From assembly GCF_900102495.1 (NCBI RefSeq), contig NZ_FMVQ01000004.1:62001-126000 (forward strand): 64,000 nucleotides of DNA, in the 5' to 3' direction. Positions 55,253 through 64,000 of the stretch are shown here, piece by piece. Every line of letters begins with the position of its first letter. The first letter of the stretch is position 1. A program made the position numbers and the translations under genes. The notes beneath the pieces were generated by a model, which saw only the letters and a program-made list of their open reading frames with translations, was not told where the DNA came from and searched no databases. Origin of the DNA: Nitrosospira sp. Nl5. GTDB taxonomy: Bacteria; Pseudomonadota; Gammaproteobacteria; Burkholderiales; Nitrosomonadaceae.

Positions 55253-56860
55253 TTAAACGATAAAGCGCAGCGTTTTGCATACGGTTCTCTCAAGATCGGA
55301 TAACAATCTTTTCTTTAGAAGCGGCGAGCGCCCGTGTGGCTCCTGTCGAGAAAACGCCATGTCGCAAAGTTGGGCGGCATACTCGAACGCAATCGCGTCA
55401 GCGGCACGCTCGCGGTAAACCTGGGTGGGCATTTTCAGCAAACATGATAACACACCCACTGCCCCATCGAGATTGACGGTCATGACAGGTTCAAAAACCT
55501 TCTGATCAAGCCTGGCGAGGTCTAACGCGCTGTTATCCAGTTGAAGCCGAAAAAGCGGCATCGGCAGTATCCCGGTGGGAAGACCGATATATCGCGTTAC
55601 GCCCACCAGGTCTTCCGGGTGCTCAAGTACATGCTCGATGAGCATCCGCTGATCGGCCGCATACGCTTTCATCATATTACGAAGCGTGACATGAAAGGCT
55701 TTCTCCCAACCTGGGGAAGACGCCTCATGCACCTCTTCATAAAAATCGACCCCGCGGCCTGCCCAGTCGAGAGACTCCTGCAGCGATTCGCGCCAGGGAC
55801 TAACGCCCAGGGCCGCATCCCAATAGTCCCAGGTTGCGGCGATGCTCAAGGGAGTATTCCGGGCGATATTCACCTCGGCACGATCCACGGAGAGATGCTT
55901 TAAAAGATTCGTCAACCGTTCCGCGGGGGATGCTGCTTCCCCTTCCTTGAGATAACTCCCCAGCAGCGTCCAGGTTCCGATCGCCATGATCTGCAAACTC
56001 GCAGCAAAGGCCTGCTCGAATGCGTCCTCATGCTCGGTGGGATCGGGCGCCCGCCGCGATACGACATGCAGCAGAAACCGCCAAAGCCTGGCGGACGGCA
56101 AATTGCTTTCGCGCAGGAAAAACCGCGCAAAAATGCGCGCCTGCTGCTCACCCTGCGCCTGCCATACGGCGCCCAACTGTACTGTCAAGGCAAGCACTTC
56201 CTGTATGTTGGCGGGGTTGATCAGCTCCCGGTAGTCGGGTGAACGGGAACTCGCCAGCGCTTGAACGGCCTCTTGTATCCTTGCGTACCCGTACATCGCA
56301 TTCTCGGCCGCAAGCGAAAAAATGGCTGCAGGATCATTATTGCCTTCTATTGCATAAACCTCTGTTTCACGCGGCCGCAACAACGCTTTCTTTGACAAGA
56401 CCGGGACCGGTATGACAACGGGCTTGTTCCCATCGTGACTGAATGCCGCCCAATCTTCCAGCTGTGCGCCCCGCTCTTCCGCAGACAACGCCATCCACGT
56501 GCTCAACGGGACAGGAAACACCTCGCCGGACAGCTCCTTTGCCACATACAGCGCCTTTATCCCATTCAATATGCCTTGCAGCCGGGCCCTGAACAGCATG
56601 CCGTTATACGAGCCGAGCAGAAAATCGTGGTAGTGGCGGCTTTCGTGCTCTATCACGGACCGCATCAAAATGGGGCTAAGAGATTCTTTCCTGTCTCCGG
56701 GAAGAGTCTGGGATGTCAGGAACGATACGAATTCGTCGTAGGCCGCCTGCGATGCGATACGGATGGTGACACCGGCGAAAAGCGGGCTGAAGCCGCCGAA
56801 GTCGTCCCGATAAAAACTGCCGAGTTCAACGCGAGAGTCAATCTTGTTTCTTTTCGGCAT
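55253..56860 (-). CDS. uncharacterised HExxH-containing protein
   Basis: A 535-residue protein with HESRH at residues 72-76 (SVIEHESRHYHDFLLGSYNG), the zinc-binding HExxH of metallopeptidases, in a helical context. A downstream third ligand could not be pinned down. No signal peptide or transmembrane helix was recognised. The start at 56860 (MPKRNKIDSRVELGSF) is inside the end of the upstream gene, and a longer frame to 56956 is mostly basic low-complexity. It forms an operon-like overlap with the small membrane protein upstream. No family recognised; peptidase activity is a motif-based guess. Confidence 0.6.
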   Translation of the reverse strand: MPKRNKIDSRVELGSFYRDDFGGFSPLFAGVTIRIASQAAYDEFVSFLTSQTLPGDRKESLSPILMRSVIEHESRHYHDFLLGSYNGMLFRARLQGILNGIKALYVAKELSGEVFPVPLSTWMALSAEERGAQLEDWAAFSHDGNKPVVIPVPVLSKKALLRPRETEVYAIEGNNDPAAIFSLAAENAMYGYARIQEAVQALASSRSPDYRELINPANIQEVLALTVQLGAVWQAQGEQQARIFARFFLRESNLPSARLWRFLLHVVSRRAPDPTEHEDAFEQAFAASLQIMAIGTWTLLGSYLKEGEAASPAERLTNLLKHLSVDRAEVNIARNTPLSIAATWDYWDAALGVSPWRESLQESLDWAGRGVDFYEEVHEASSPGWEKAFHVTLRNMMKAYAADQRMLIEHVLEHPEDLVGVTRYIGLPTGILPMPLFRLQLDNSALDLARLDQKVFEPVMTVNLDGAVGVLSCLLKMPTQVYRERAADAIAFEYAAQLCDMAFSRQEPHGRSPLLKKRLLSDLERTVCKTLRFIV

Positions 56861-57218
56861 CGGAAGCGGCTGGTCCGGACGGCCCGGCGGAAGTCGCGCC
56901 ATGGGCGGATAGCTGCTTCTCCAGGTCTTCCGGCGTCGACTTGTTGCCGATTTCAATAAGCGTTGCCGCCGCGGCGGTCTTGACTTCGAGCCGCTTCTTT
57001 TCGCCTTCCTTCAGGTGCCTGGCGATGACGATCAGATATTCAATAAGCTTGGCGACATTGGCCACGATTGCGATGATCGCGGCCGCTTCCAGCAACCCCA
57101 AACGCAGCTCAGTCCTGTCCTCCAATTTTTCTACCGGCTCACCCAGCGCCTTGTCTCTGTCAAGCGCCGCGCCAAGTTCGTCCATGATGGATTTTTCGCC
57201 GGTAATCATTATTCGCAT
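56838..57218 (-). CDS. small single-helix membrane protein (126 aa)
   Basis: A 126-residue protein with a membrane segment (LLEAAAIIAIVANVAKLIEY, about residues 42-62) followed by YLIVIARHLKEGEKKR and an Ala/Ser/Pro-rich, charged tail. The N-terminus is acidic. The start is supported by GAGGA seven bases upstream. Its 3' end overlaps the start of the HExxH protein by 23 bases, so the two are translationally linked and may interact at the membrane. No named family recognised. Confidence 0.65.
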   Translation of the reverse strand: MRIMITGEKSIMDELGAALDRDKALGEPVEKLEDRTELRLGLLEAAAIIAIVANVAKLIEYLIVIARHLKEGEKKRLEVKTAAAATLIEIGNKSTPEDLEKQLSAHGATSAGPSGPAASDAEKKQD

Positions 57219-57281
57219 AATTATTCCTCACGTACATGTTGGGGCATTGAAGTATCCAGGATTTACCGTGAAAACTACGCT

Positions 57282-57821
57282 TTATTGCGGCGGTGGAGGC
57301 GGCGGATTTCCCGGCGGCGGCGGAGGCGGCGTTACATTGCCCGAGGGTTGGGAAGGCTGCGCCGCCGGTTGATTAGGAGGATTATCCACGATCTGCCCTG
57401 ATATCGGGACACGGTGGCCGTGCCCGTACATGCATTGCGTATAACCCATGTCATACCGATGCTGACGAAGATCCCCTGAAGTCCTGGCGGTGCGGGTTCC
57501 CATCAGCCCTCCCAGCAAGAGGCCGCTGCCGGCGCCAATCGCCGCACCGGTTCCCCCCGCGAAAGCACCACCCGCCGCGGCGCCAACCCCGGTGCCGATG
57601 GCGGCGGTTCCCATGCCGCTGGTGATGGAGGCCCGATTCGGCGTCATCCCCTGAATTTGTTCAGTGGCATACTGTTTGCAGTAGGTGTCGTCCCCCCGAA
57701 ATTGTTCGAAGGTTTTGCCGGAGCCTGGCAGGGCCATCACGCTGGGGCCGCTCGGGATGCTCGCACACGAGGCTAATAAGAATGCCAGTAGCAAGGGGGC
57801 CGATCTACGGGTTTTTGACAT
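57282..57821 (-). CDS. glycine-zipper lipoprotein with Pro-rich tail
   Basis: A 179-residue lipoprotein: signal peptide and lipobox (LLASC, Cys19), a short Cys/Tyr-containing domain, then a glycine-zipper block (TAAIGTGVGAAAGGAFAGGT, AAIGAGSGLLLGGLMG; residues about 72-110). YDMGYTQCMYGHGHRVP and a poly-Pro C-terminus follow (PPPPPPGNPPPPPPQ). Gly-zipper outer-membrane lipoproteins of this type are common and support envelope integrity; a precise role is not known. The ribosome site is GAGGA. It is followed by the small membrane protein and preceded by the His-rich protein, all on one strand. Confidence 0.8.
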   Translation of the reverse strand: MSKTRRSAPLLLAFLLASCASIPSGPSVMALPGSGKTFEQFRGDDTYCKQYATEQIQGMTPNRASITSGMGTAAIGTGVGAAAGGAFAGGTGAAIGAGSGLLLGGLMGTRTARTSGDLRQHRYDMGYTQCMYGHGHRVPISGQIVDNPPNQPAAQPSQPSGNVTPPPPPPGNPPPPPPQ

Positions 57822-57836
57822 GGTTGTCCTCGTAAT

Positions 57837-58373
57837 TTATTGAGCGGGTTGCGGGGCAACTTGCAGCCAGCCATCGGGGCATTTTCTTACATACGGATAG
57901 TATCCCTCCGGATTCCTGCAATAATGCCAGTAATTGCTGGGCTTCGGGGGCGGCGGTGGCGAAGGCTGTGCGGAGCCCTGTTGTTGCTGCTGAATATATG
58001 TTGGCGGCGTCACCGGTACGGTAACCACCGGGGGATATGCGTAATAAGGGGGATAGTAAGGCATTCCGAAACCATAGCCCCCAAAACCATAACCGCCATA
58101 ATAACCCCCATAAAAACCCGGCCCGAATCCATAGCCGAAGCCATAACCAGGATAGAAGCCTCCTATACTCAGGAAACCTATTCCTCCATGATGGTGGTGT
58201 CCGCCATGATGATGATGCCCACCATGGTGGTGGCCCCCGTGATGGCCTCCTCCGTCATGATGACCACCACCGCCGCCGCCCTGGTCTCCCCCGCCGCCCT
58301 GACCATCCTGCGCACCGGCGGGAACCAGCCCGAACATAACGAAAACCAGGCATAGCAATCTGATCTTTTTCAC
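57837..58373 (-). CDS. His/Gly-rich secreted protein
   Basis: A 178-residue protein read from GTG at 58373 (AGGGAG five bases upstream), giving a signal peptide (KKIRLLCLVFVMFGLVPAGA). The mature N-terminus is dense in His and Gly (blocks such as HHGGHHHGGHHHHGG), about 17 His in 45 residues, then a Gly/Tyr/Phe-rich segment (YGFGYGFGPGFYGGYYGGYG), a Gln run and Pro-rich stretches. The end YWHYCRNPEGYYPYVRKCPD recurs in many small secreted proteins as a two-Cys motif. The His block would bind Ni, Cu or Zn. A role in metal buffering is inferred. It lies 15 bases upstream of the Gly-zipper lipoprotein, probably one operon. Confidence 0.8.
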   Translation of the reverse strand: MKKIRLLCLVFVMFGLVPAGAQDGQGGGGDQGGGGGGHHDGGGHHGGHHHGGHHHHGGHHHHGGIGFLSIGGFYPGYGFGYGFGPGFYGGYYGGYGFGGYGFGMPYYPPYYAYPPVVTVPVTPPTYIQQQQQGSAQPSPPPPPKPSNYWHYCRNPEGYYPYVRKCPDGWLQVAPQPAQ

Positions 58374-58500
58374 ATAGGCTCCCTGTTCCCCACTGGCATA
58401 CCGCAAGCGCGACCTGGCTTGACACTCATCCCTCCGGCAACCTTGCAGCAATCAAACTCCTGATGGCCCATTTGCCAGCACATATTGTATACGTCCATTC

Positions 58501-60192
58501 TTAATATGCGTTGGCCTGCTTCAAGTAATCCCGGGCCTCTTGCAGTTCCGGCAGCCCTGCGTCGCTCAGCCGCCACTGGCGCAGAAACAGCGAGTAGGCA
58601 GTGATTGCGCTCTCGCGGTTTCCTTGCCGGGCAGCGGCACGCGCCGCGCCCAGCAATGAACTCGCCCGGTTTGTGTGCCTCAGAAGCGCTGTCTCGAATT
58701 GCTTTTCAGCTTCCGCGGGGCGGCCGGCCTGCAAAAGGATTTCACCGAACAATTCATGCGACGGCTTGATCAGTGGAGGCGGCCCCGGCAGAGGCGGCAA
58801 CGGTTCCTCCGCGGCTGTTGCTTTCTTCATACTCCTGATCGCTTCGTCCAGTTTGCCTTTTGACGCGCTTGCCACCGCGCCGACCTCCAGCCTTTGAATC
58901 TCCAGTATCTTCGACAGAGGCAGGCCGATACCGGGCAGATCCCCTGTCCCTGGACCGGTGCCTTGCGCCATCGCCTGTAATGCGTCGATACTCTTTTGCG
59001 CATCCGGCAAATTCTTGTGTGCCGCCGCCATGCCACGCGTGAATATCCATAACGATTGAACGTACTTGGCCAACCCCTGGTAAGGGCCGGGGTTGCGCTC
59101 GACAGCATCGATGAAGTGCGCGGTGTTTCGCTGAAGCGAATCAATCAGCTTTGCTGCCCAGTCCCAACGCCTGGTTTCGACAATGAAAGCCGCGGCCATG
59201 GCGGAATAAATGAAGGTCGCATAGCCCCGGAAAGCCCTTGCCTCTTCGGGACTGTCGGCCAGGCCTTTCTGCATCAGGGCAAGCAATTCTTCGGCCTTGC
59301 CGTAGCGGCCCTGTTGGAGATAGACATAATGCAGCCAGTACAGGCTGTGATAGTCGCGCTCGCTGACCGGAGAATCTTTCTGCCGCGCCCACGACGCTTC
59401 CAGTGTCGCGGCGGCTTCCGGCCACATCCCGAGTTGCAGGAAAACGTGAGAGGGCATGTGCCCGGCATGGGGTGCGTCCGGCGCAATGTCGGCATAGCGT
59501 TGCGCTGCCGGGAGCGCCAGGATGGCGTGCACAGGATCATCAAACGTATGCAGGATGTAATGCGTGGCGCCGGGGTGATCGGGCTGTTTGCGGGCAACTT
59601 CCAGCGCGATTGCCCCCGCCTTTACCCGGTTCCGTATACCGGCGGGGTCTTCCGACCGGACGCTGCCGAGCAAGGCCAGTACAAAAAAGGATGCGGCCTC
59701 CAGGTCATCCGGATATTCCCGGTAGACCTTTTCCATCGCCTCGGCGTAGGCTTTGTCGCGCGCGGTTTTATCCCCTTCGCCATATAATATTTTCACCGCG
59801 TGCAGATAAGCGCGTTCCTTCGAGGTCAGCCTTGGAGTGTCCTTGATGCTTGCCAGCACCTTCCGTGCGGCCTCGGTGTCCTGCTGTCCCCACAAGGTCT
59901 GGTTGTATGCCATCGCCTCGCCCCAGTGCGCCATCACGAAATCGGGTTCGGTTTCCATGGCCTGCCGAAACGCATCGAGCGCCAGTTCGTACGAGAAGGA
60001 ATGAAGCGCGGCAACACCGCGCAGAAAGAGCACCTGCGCCTTTTCGGATTCAGCCGAGGTCGGGAAATTGACCTTGCCTAACTTAACCTCCTGCGGACTC
60101 GCAGTGCCGCCGGGGGGGTGGGCGGGCGCATGCGCCATGACCCCAAACGCGGGAATTATCAAGGCAATGGCTAGCAGGAGCGCCTTTTTCAT
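58501..60192 (-). CDS. secreted TPR-repeat protein
   Basis: A 563-residue protein with a signal peptide (MKKALLLAIALIIPAFGVMA). Helical TPR repeats cover most of it, for example SYELALDAFRQAMETEPDFV near residue 67, YREYPDDLEAASFFVLALLG near 153, and a C-terminal repeat with AEKQFETALLRHTNRASSLL. TPR scaffolds mediate protein-protein contacts in the periplasm. HTFDDPVHAILALPAAQRYA and the HAGHMPSHVF block near 240 are typical of a conserved proteobacterial group of unknown function. It begins about 1.8 kb upstream of the His-rich gene end and shares its strand; 127 bases separate them. Confidence 0.75.
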   Translation of the reverse strand: MKKALLLAIALIIPAFGVMAHAPAHPPGGTASPQEVKLGKVNFPTSAESEKAQVLFLRGVAALHSFSYELALDAFRQAMETEPDFVMAHWGEAMAYNQTLWGQQDTEAARKVLASIKDTPRLTSKERAYLHAVKILYGEGDKTARDKAYAEAMEKVYREYPDDLEAASFFVLALLGSVRSEDPAGIRNRVKAGAIALEVARKQPDHPGATHYILHTFDDPVHAILALPAAQRYADIAPDAPHAGHMPSHVFLQLGMWPEAAATLEASWARQKDSPVSERDYHSLYWLHYVYLQQGRYGKAEELLALMQKGLADSPEEARAFRGYATFIYSAMAAAFIVETRRWDWAAKLIDSLQRNTAHFIDAVERNPGPYQGLAKYVQSLWIFTRGMAAAHKNLPDAQKSIDALQAMAQGTGPGTGDLPGIGLPLSKILEIQRLEVGAVASASKGKLDEAIRSMKKATAAEEPLPPLPGPPPLIKPSHELFGEILLQAGRPAEAEKQFETALLRHTNRASSLLGAARAAARQGNRESAITAYSLFLRQWRLSDAGLPELQEARDYLKQANAY

Positions 60193-60286
60193 AAAAACTT
60201 TATGCCTCTATACGGCTTTCAGGGTTTAATGGGTTACGTACGTTTTACCCATCTACCTATGTACCTACGCTTCATCCAACCGCTTC

Positions 60287-60485
60287 GTCATTCCCGCGAA
60301 AGCGGGAATCCAGACACTGACCGCAACAGGCCGTTATCCCGCAGTGAGTGAATTCGAGCAACCGAAAACCCATGGATTCCCGCTTTCGCGGGAATGATTG
60401 GGTAAAGGGGAAGTAGGTATAGGGTAATGTGCCCGCATAAAGAAAAAAATCAAAAATATCGTTGACAGCAAACAGAGTATCTACA
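60287..60485. repeat. composite palindromic repeat, copy B
   Basis: Inverted arms at 60287-60311 and 60374-60398 enclose a 62-base centre that matches copy A in the same orientation. The AT-rich flank with TACTTCCCCTTTACCCA and GTAGATACTCTG (60399-60485, reverse strand) lies on the opposite side from copy A. It fills the gap between the TPR gene and the next minus-strand gene. Confidence 0.85.
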
Positions 60486-60534
60486 TAAGCACTAAACTGA
60501 GAATGGTTCATAGGCATATAAAATTTTTACAACA

Positions 60535-61047
60535 TCATCTGCGCCTGCTCTTCGCCGCATCGATCAGATCGCATGCGACCAGCCCCACAGCCAGGATACC
60601 AAAGATTGTGGCTAATGATTTTCCCGAAAGACGTTTTTCGAAGCCGGGCGTGAACCGTTCGGGGATGAGATAATAATCGGTAACGTAAGCTCCCGCCGTG
60701 ACCGCGGCTGCGCCGAGAATGGGCTTTGCCAATGATCTCGCTTCGTCAGCACCGGCGGTACCAGCGACGCTTCCCGTGCCGCGCCGGCCAAACCATTTTT
60801 CGTAAAACAGCGCCCAGAAAATTGCCGCGGCATGGTTCAACAAAAGGCCGGTTAACGTATATTTAAGCGATGCATCGTCCTGATGCGCCGCCTTATCCCC
60901 CCATAGAACATGGCTGGTTGCGTTCAGCGGCGCGGCGTATGACCCGTCTTCACGTTTTCCCGCCAATGCCGCGGCGATTGCGGTTGCGATGCCGCTTACG
61001 GTTCCCGAAGTCAACGCGCGTTTAATAACGCCCCGGGGTTTTTCCAT
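60535..61047 (-). CDS. hypothetical membrane protein (170 aa)
   Basis: A 170-residue protein with about four hydrophobic segments (SGTVSGIATAIAAALAG near residue 16; LTGLLLNHAAAIFWALFYEK near 65; AAAVTAGAYVTDYYLI near 110; ATIFGILAVGLVACDLI near 145). The N-terminus and C-terminus are basic (KSRRR). The start at 61047 (MEKPRG) follows AAGGA by seven bases, so a longer reading from 61062 was rejected. It lies just downstream of the catalase gene on the same strand, separated by 39 bases, and may be cotranscribed. No family recognised. Confidence 0.7.
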   Translation of the reverse strand: MEKPRGVIKRALTSGTVSGIATAIAAALAGKREDGSYAAPLNATSHVLWGDKAAHQDDASLKYTLTGLLLNHAAAIFWALFYEKWFGRRGTGSVAGTAGADEARSLAKPILGAAAVTAGAYVTDYYLIPERFTPGFEKRLSGKSLATIFGILAVGLVACDLIDAAKSRRR

Positions 61048-61086
61048 GATTGCGTCCTTCATCCATATTAGACAAAACGTTTTTCG

Positions 61087-63465
61087 TTAAACACGTGGCG
61101 GGTCTATTTCCCTCTCGAAATGGCGGTGCGCGGCAATGGCCTCGACAAATTGGGGCAGAATAGTGTCAACATCCTCATCCTCAAAATAAAGCACTCCCGG
61201 ATCAGGCTGGCCGGACGGCAATGTCAGCTTCACGCCCGCTTTCTCGACCACCTCCTTGCCGGCCCCGAGCACCAGGATGGGTTTGCAATGGCGATATTGC
61301 TCCCTGATGAATTCTGTCGCGTGTCCCAGGGTGGCGAGATCCGCCACATCGGCATGCCCGCCGGGAACCACCAGCGCGTCAAAAAGCACGGCGGGCATGG
61401 CTTCAAAGGTAACGTCGACCTCGATTTGATCGCCGTCCGTGCTTTCCACCGTCCCCAGCCGGACACCTACAAGACGCGGCACGGCTCCCTCCCCGGCCAA
61501 GCCTGCCTGCAGAGCCTTTAAAGCCGCTCCACTTATGCCATCGGCGACCAGGATGGCAATGCGCCGCATGCGGATGCTGCCATCGCCAGGACGGGCAAAA
61601 AGGGAAAGCGCCGGAGATGCAGCCACCTCCGGCACAACCGGTTGTTGGAGCGCTTTCGGTTGAGCGGGCGGCACGGCTCTCATCCCAAGGCCCAGCGCGA
61701 CGCCTTGTGCGAGATCCTCCGCCACGTTTACCAGCATCGACACCACCCGTTCACGTATCGCGGGCGTCTGCACTCGCGTCAGTTCAAAACGGAAGGCGCG
61801 GATGATATGCGCTTTCTCGGTCGGTGTCTGGCTGTTCCAGAACAGGGTAGCCTGCGTGTAATGGTCCGCAAAACGCTCCGGTTTCCCCCGCACCTTATCC
61901 CCGGTTACGGGCTGCGGAAACGAGGTAAAGCCAGCCGTGCCGCCCTGGAATGGGCAACCTCCCGCCAGGGAGTTTGGCTCATAGGCAACACGACCGCGAT
62001 TGATTGCCTGGCGATGCATGCCGTCACGCTGGTTGTTGTGCGTTTGCGCCACCGGCGAATTGATGGGAATCTCGTGGAAGTTGGGCCCGCCAAGCCTTGA
62101 TATCTGGGTATCCACATATGAATGGATGCGGCCGGCCAACAGCGGGTCATTGCTGAAATCCAGTCCCGGAACAATATGCGCGGCACAGAAAGCAACCTGC
62201 TCCGTTTCGGCAAAGAAATTGTCGGGGTTGCGATCGAGGACCATTTTGCCCACGGGGATGACAGGCACCAGTTCTTCCGGCACGATTTTCGTGGCATCCA
62301 GTATGTCGAAGCTGAATGCTTCGGCCTGGGCTTCGGTAAAGATCTGCATGCCCAGTTCGTACTCCGGGTAAGCGCCGCATTCGATCGCTTCCCACAAGTC
62401 GCGGCGATGGAAGTCGGGATCGGCTCCGGCAATTTTCACCGCCTCGTCCCAGTCCAGCGAATGGGTTCCGGCAAACGGCCGCCAGTGGAATTTGACAAAT
62501 TGCGAGTCGCCATCGGCTGTCACCAGCCTGAAAGTGTTCACACCGAAACCCTGCATCATGCGAAAACTACGTGGAATACCGCGGTCCGAAAACACCCACA
62601 TCAGCATATGGGTTGATTCCGGCATCAGGGAGACAAAATCCCAAAAGGTATCGTGGGCGGTTGAAGCCTGCGGAATGGCGAAATGCGGCTCGGGCTTGGC
62701 GGCATGCACAAGGTCGGGGAATTTCATCGCATCCTGAATAAAGAAAACGGGAATGTTATTTCCCACAAGATCCCAATTGCCTTCGTCCGTATAGAATTTA
62801 ACGGCGAAGCCACGTGCATCGCGCGCTGTGTCGGCCGAACCGCGCTCGCCAAATACAGTGGAGAATCGCACGAAAACCGGCGTCCGCTTCCCGGCTTCGG
62901 CGAACAGGGACGCCCGTGTATATTTTGCCATTGACGCGTAACATTCGAAGTAGCCATGCGCGGCCGACCCCCGCGCGTGCACGACACGCTCGGGGATGCG
63001 CTCATGATCGAAATGCGTGATCTTTTCGCGCAGGATAAAGTCTTCCAGCAAGGCCGGACCGCGAAGTCCCACTTTTAGCGAATTCTGATTATCGCCGACA
63101 GGGACTCCCTGATTAGTCGTGAGCACCCGGTCGCTCGAATCCGCCCTCACCCTGTCGAGCGACTCGTTGCCTGGATTAAAACCAGGCTGAGGCTCACCGG
63201 CACCGGCCTTTTCGGAAGCGATGGTCTCGGTTAGCGTGCTGCCCAGGACGAAGGGATCAGGCGGCTCCACCGTCTGACCTTTTTCCGGACAGGCAGAAAC
63301 CTCCCCGTGCTCAGCCGCCTTATTGGCGTTATAGGGCATCCCCGCGGCAAGCTCCTGGGTTGCGGCGAGCTTGGCGGTAAATTCATTGGCTGGCGTTCCC
63401 TCCTGGTGGGCGGGACCGCCAATGGTTGAGCGATTGTCATCGCCATTTTCTTTATCTGTCGGCAT
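61087..63465 (-). CDS. katE: large-subunit monofunctional catalase (HPII/KatE type)
   Basis: A 792-residue haem catalase of the long clade, with an N-terminal extension and a C-terminal class I amidotransferase-like domain (from about residue 640: [20 protein letters not shown]). Core motifs are [17 protein letters not shown] (active His), [20 protein letters not shown], and the haem-Tyr segment [18 protein letters not shown]. It disproportionates hydrogen peroxide in the cytosol. The ribosome site is GAGGAATT. A stationary-phase or stress promoter would be usual for the type but none was assigned. The next minus-strand gene follows closely. Confidence 0.95.
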   Translation of the reverse strand: MPTDKENGDDNRSTIGGPAHQEGTPANEFTAKLAATQELAAGMPYNANKAAEHGEVSACPEKGQTVEPPDPFVLGSTLTETIASEKAGAGEPQPGFNPGNESLDRVRADSSDRVLTTNQGVPVGDNQNSLKVGLRGPALLEDFILREKITHFDHERIPERVVHARGSAAHGYFECYASMAKYTRASLFAEAGKRTPVFVRFSTVFGERGSADTARDARGFAVKFYTDEGNWDLVGNNIPVFFIQDAMKFPDLVHAAKPEPHFAIPQASTAHDTFWDFVSLMPESTHMLMWVFSDRGIPRSFRMMQGFGVNTFRLVTADGDSQFVKFHWRPFAGTHSLDWDEAVKIAGADPDFHRRDLWEAIECGAYPEYELGMQIFTEAQAEAFSFDILDATKIVPEELVPVIPVGKMVLDRNPDNFFAETEQVAFCAAHIVPGLDFSNDPLLAGRIHSYVDTQISRLGGPNFHEIPINSPVAQTHNNQRDGMHRQAINRGRVAYEPNSLAGGCPFQGGTAGFTSFPQPVTGDKVRGKPERFADHYTQATLFWNSQTPTEKAHIIRAFRFELTRVQTPAIRERVVSMLVNVAEDLAQGVALGLGMRAVPPAQPKALQQPVVPEVAASPALSLFARPGDGSIRMRRIAILVADGISGAALKALQAGLAGEGAVPRLVGVRLGTVESTDGDQIEVDVTFEAMPAVLFDALVVPGGHADVADLATLGHATEFIREQYRHCKPILVLGAGKEVVEKAGVKLTLPSGQPDPGVLYFEDEDVDTILPQFVEAIAAHRHFEREIDPPRV

Positions 63466-63708
63466 GGTAATTCCTCGTATTGGGTTAAACTGAAGCTAAG
63501 GTGTTCTTTTCACTATCTGAGTGTGAGTGAACGGCGTGTGAAACAGGTTTGTGGCTTCCGATCCACCTCCCAGGTGCGCCGCCGTGCATCGAAGTGCATT
63601 TATCTTAAACAGCTATCCGGGTCTGCTGACGGACCGCGTGTGACCGCAAAAATCGGCTCAATCCCGCAAAATCCGAACCACCGATTGCCCGATACCGGGT
63701 CGCGCCAG

Positions 63709-64000
63709 TTATCGTTTTTTCTCGCGTGCTTTCTTGGGTACATTCGGCGCGGGAGCATCCGAAGCGACAATATCCGACGGTATTCCGCGCCGGTCCGTAT
63801 CCTTGAGACCGTGTTCGGTATCTTCCGCCGCTTGCCCTACCACGGCGCGCGAACGTTCATCCTCATTGTCCCGGCTGGTGCCCTGGCTCCGGGTCGTTTC
63901 ATCCCGCTCATGCGGCAGCAACGGTTGTTCATCCGTCTCGCCTTGCGCCTCCTGCCCTGGCTCCGGGTTGACCAGCTCCACCCTTTCCGTGGGCAAGGTT
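63709..64000 (-). CDS. hypothetical charged protein, 5' end outside the window
   Basis: The C-terminal 96 or so residues of a frame that stays open to the window edge. It is strongly hydrophilic and probably disordered (QEAQGETDEQPLLPHERDET, then a basic end PNVPKKAREKKR). An internal TTG near the edge is an unlikely start. Upstream of katE on the same strand, with 243 bases between that hold nothing recognisable. Function unknown. Confidence 0.5.
   Translation of the reverse strand, partial: TLPTERVELVNPEPGQEAQGETDEQPLLPHERDETTRSQGTSRDNEDERSRAVVGQAAEDTEHGLKDTDRRGIPSDIVASDAPAPNVPKKAREKKR

Overview
The window most likely comes from an ammonia-oxidising betaproteobacterium of the Nitrosomonadaceae, probably a Nitrosospira. 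The main evidence is an intact amoC (ammonia monooxygenase subunit C) at 28.4-29.2 kb whose copper-ligand spacings are complete. It stands alone, without amoA or amoB. A membrane-anchored AmoD/PmoD-like protein follows it, and a 51-codon AmoC-like mini-gene precedes it. Genus and species are inferred from family resemblance only. No rRNA, tRNA, CRISPR array or complete insertion sequence was seen.

Layout. 0.2-2.4 kb: PhoD-like phosphatase and a papain-like (YiiX-type) protein. 2.7-6.7 kb: metY, an SDR protein, a fatty acid desaturase and a divergent small winged-helix-like protein preceded by a 12-bp tandem repeat. 6.7-7.5 kb: a decayed zone with paired dispersed repeats and the remnant of a tyrosinase gene. 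7.5-11 kb: a giant DUF748/AsmA-like envelope protein. 11.5-26 kb: a storage-sugar block (treS-maltokinase fusion, treZ, a malQ-treY fusion, glgX, glgC). Together these would interconvert ADP-glucose-derived glucan, maltose and trehalose; glgA and glgB are not here. 26-29.5 kb: GST, HxlR regulator, amoD-like gene, amoC and the mini-amoC. 29.5-34.5 kb: a lysR gene enclosed by two 92-bp inverted repeats, then a tightly overlapping operon of gshA, the C-terminal half of gshB, and an ABC-2 exporter pair.

34.6-41.7 kb: lipoprotein, diguanylate cyclase, CHASE-PAS-GGDEF-EAL protein, pyruvate kinase. 41.8-46.5 kb: a 165-bp MITE-like element and an RND efflux pump with its adaptor. 47-52 kb: small proteins, a broken secreted gene, a 196-bp element with perfect 25-bp inverted ends, a FadL-type porin and a di-haem cytochrome. 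52-55 kb: ParD/ParE-type toxin-antitoxin pair and SelO. 55-61 kb: envelope proteins including an HExxH protein, a glycine-zipper lipoprotein, a His/Gly-rich secreted protein and a TPR protein. 61-64 kb: a large-subunit catalase and the edge of an unknown gene.

The part most worth a second look is 29.3-32.9 kb. Identical outward-facing control regions flank a LysR regulator, one facing the amoC side and one facing gshA. The mini-AmoC and the half gshB lie just outside them. This suggests a regulatory cassette linking an ammonia-oxidation accessory gene to thiol metabolism, but function and regulation there are inference.
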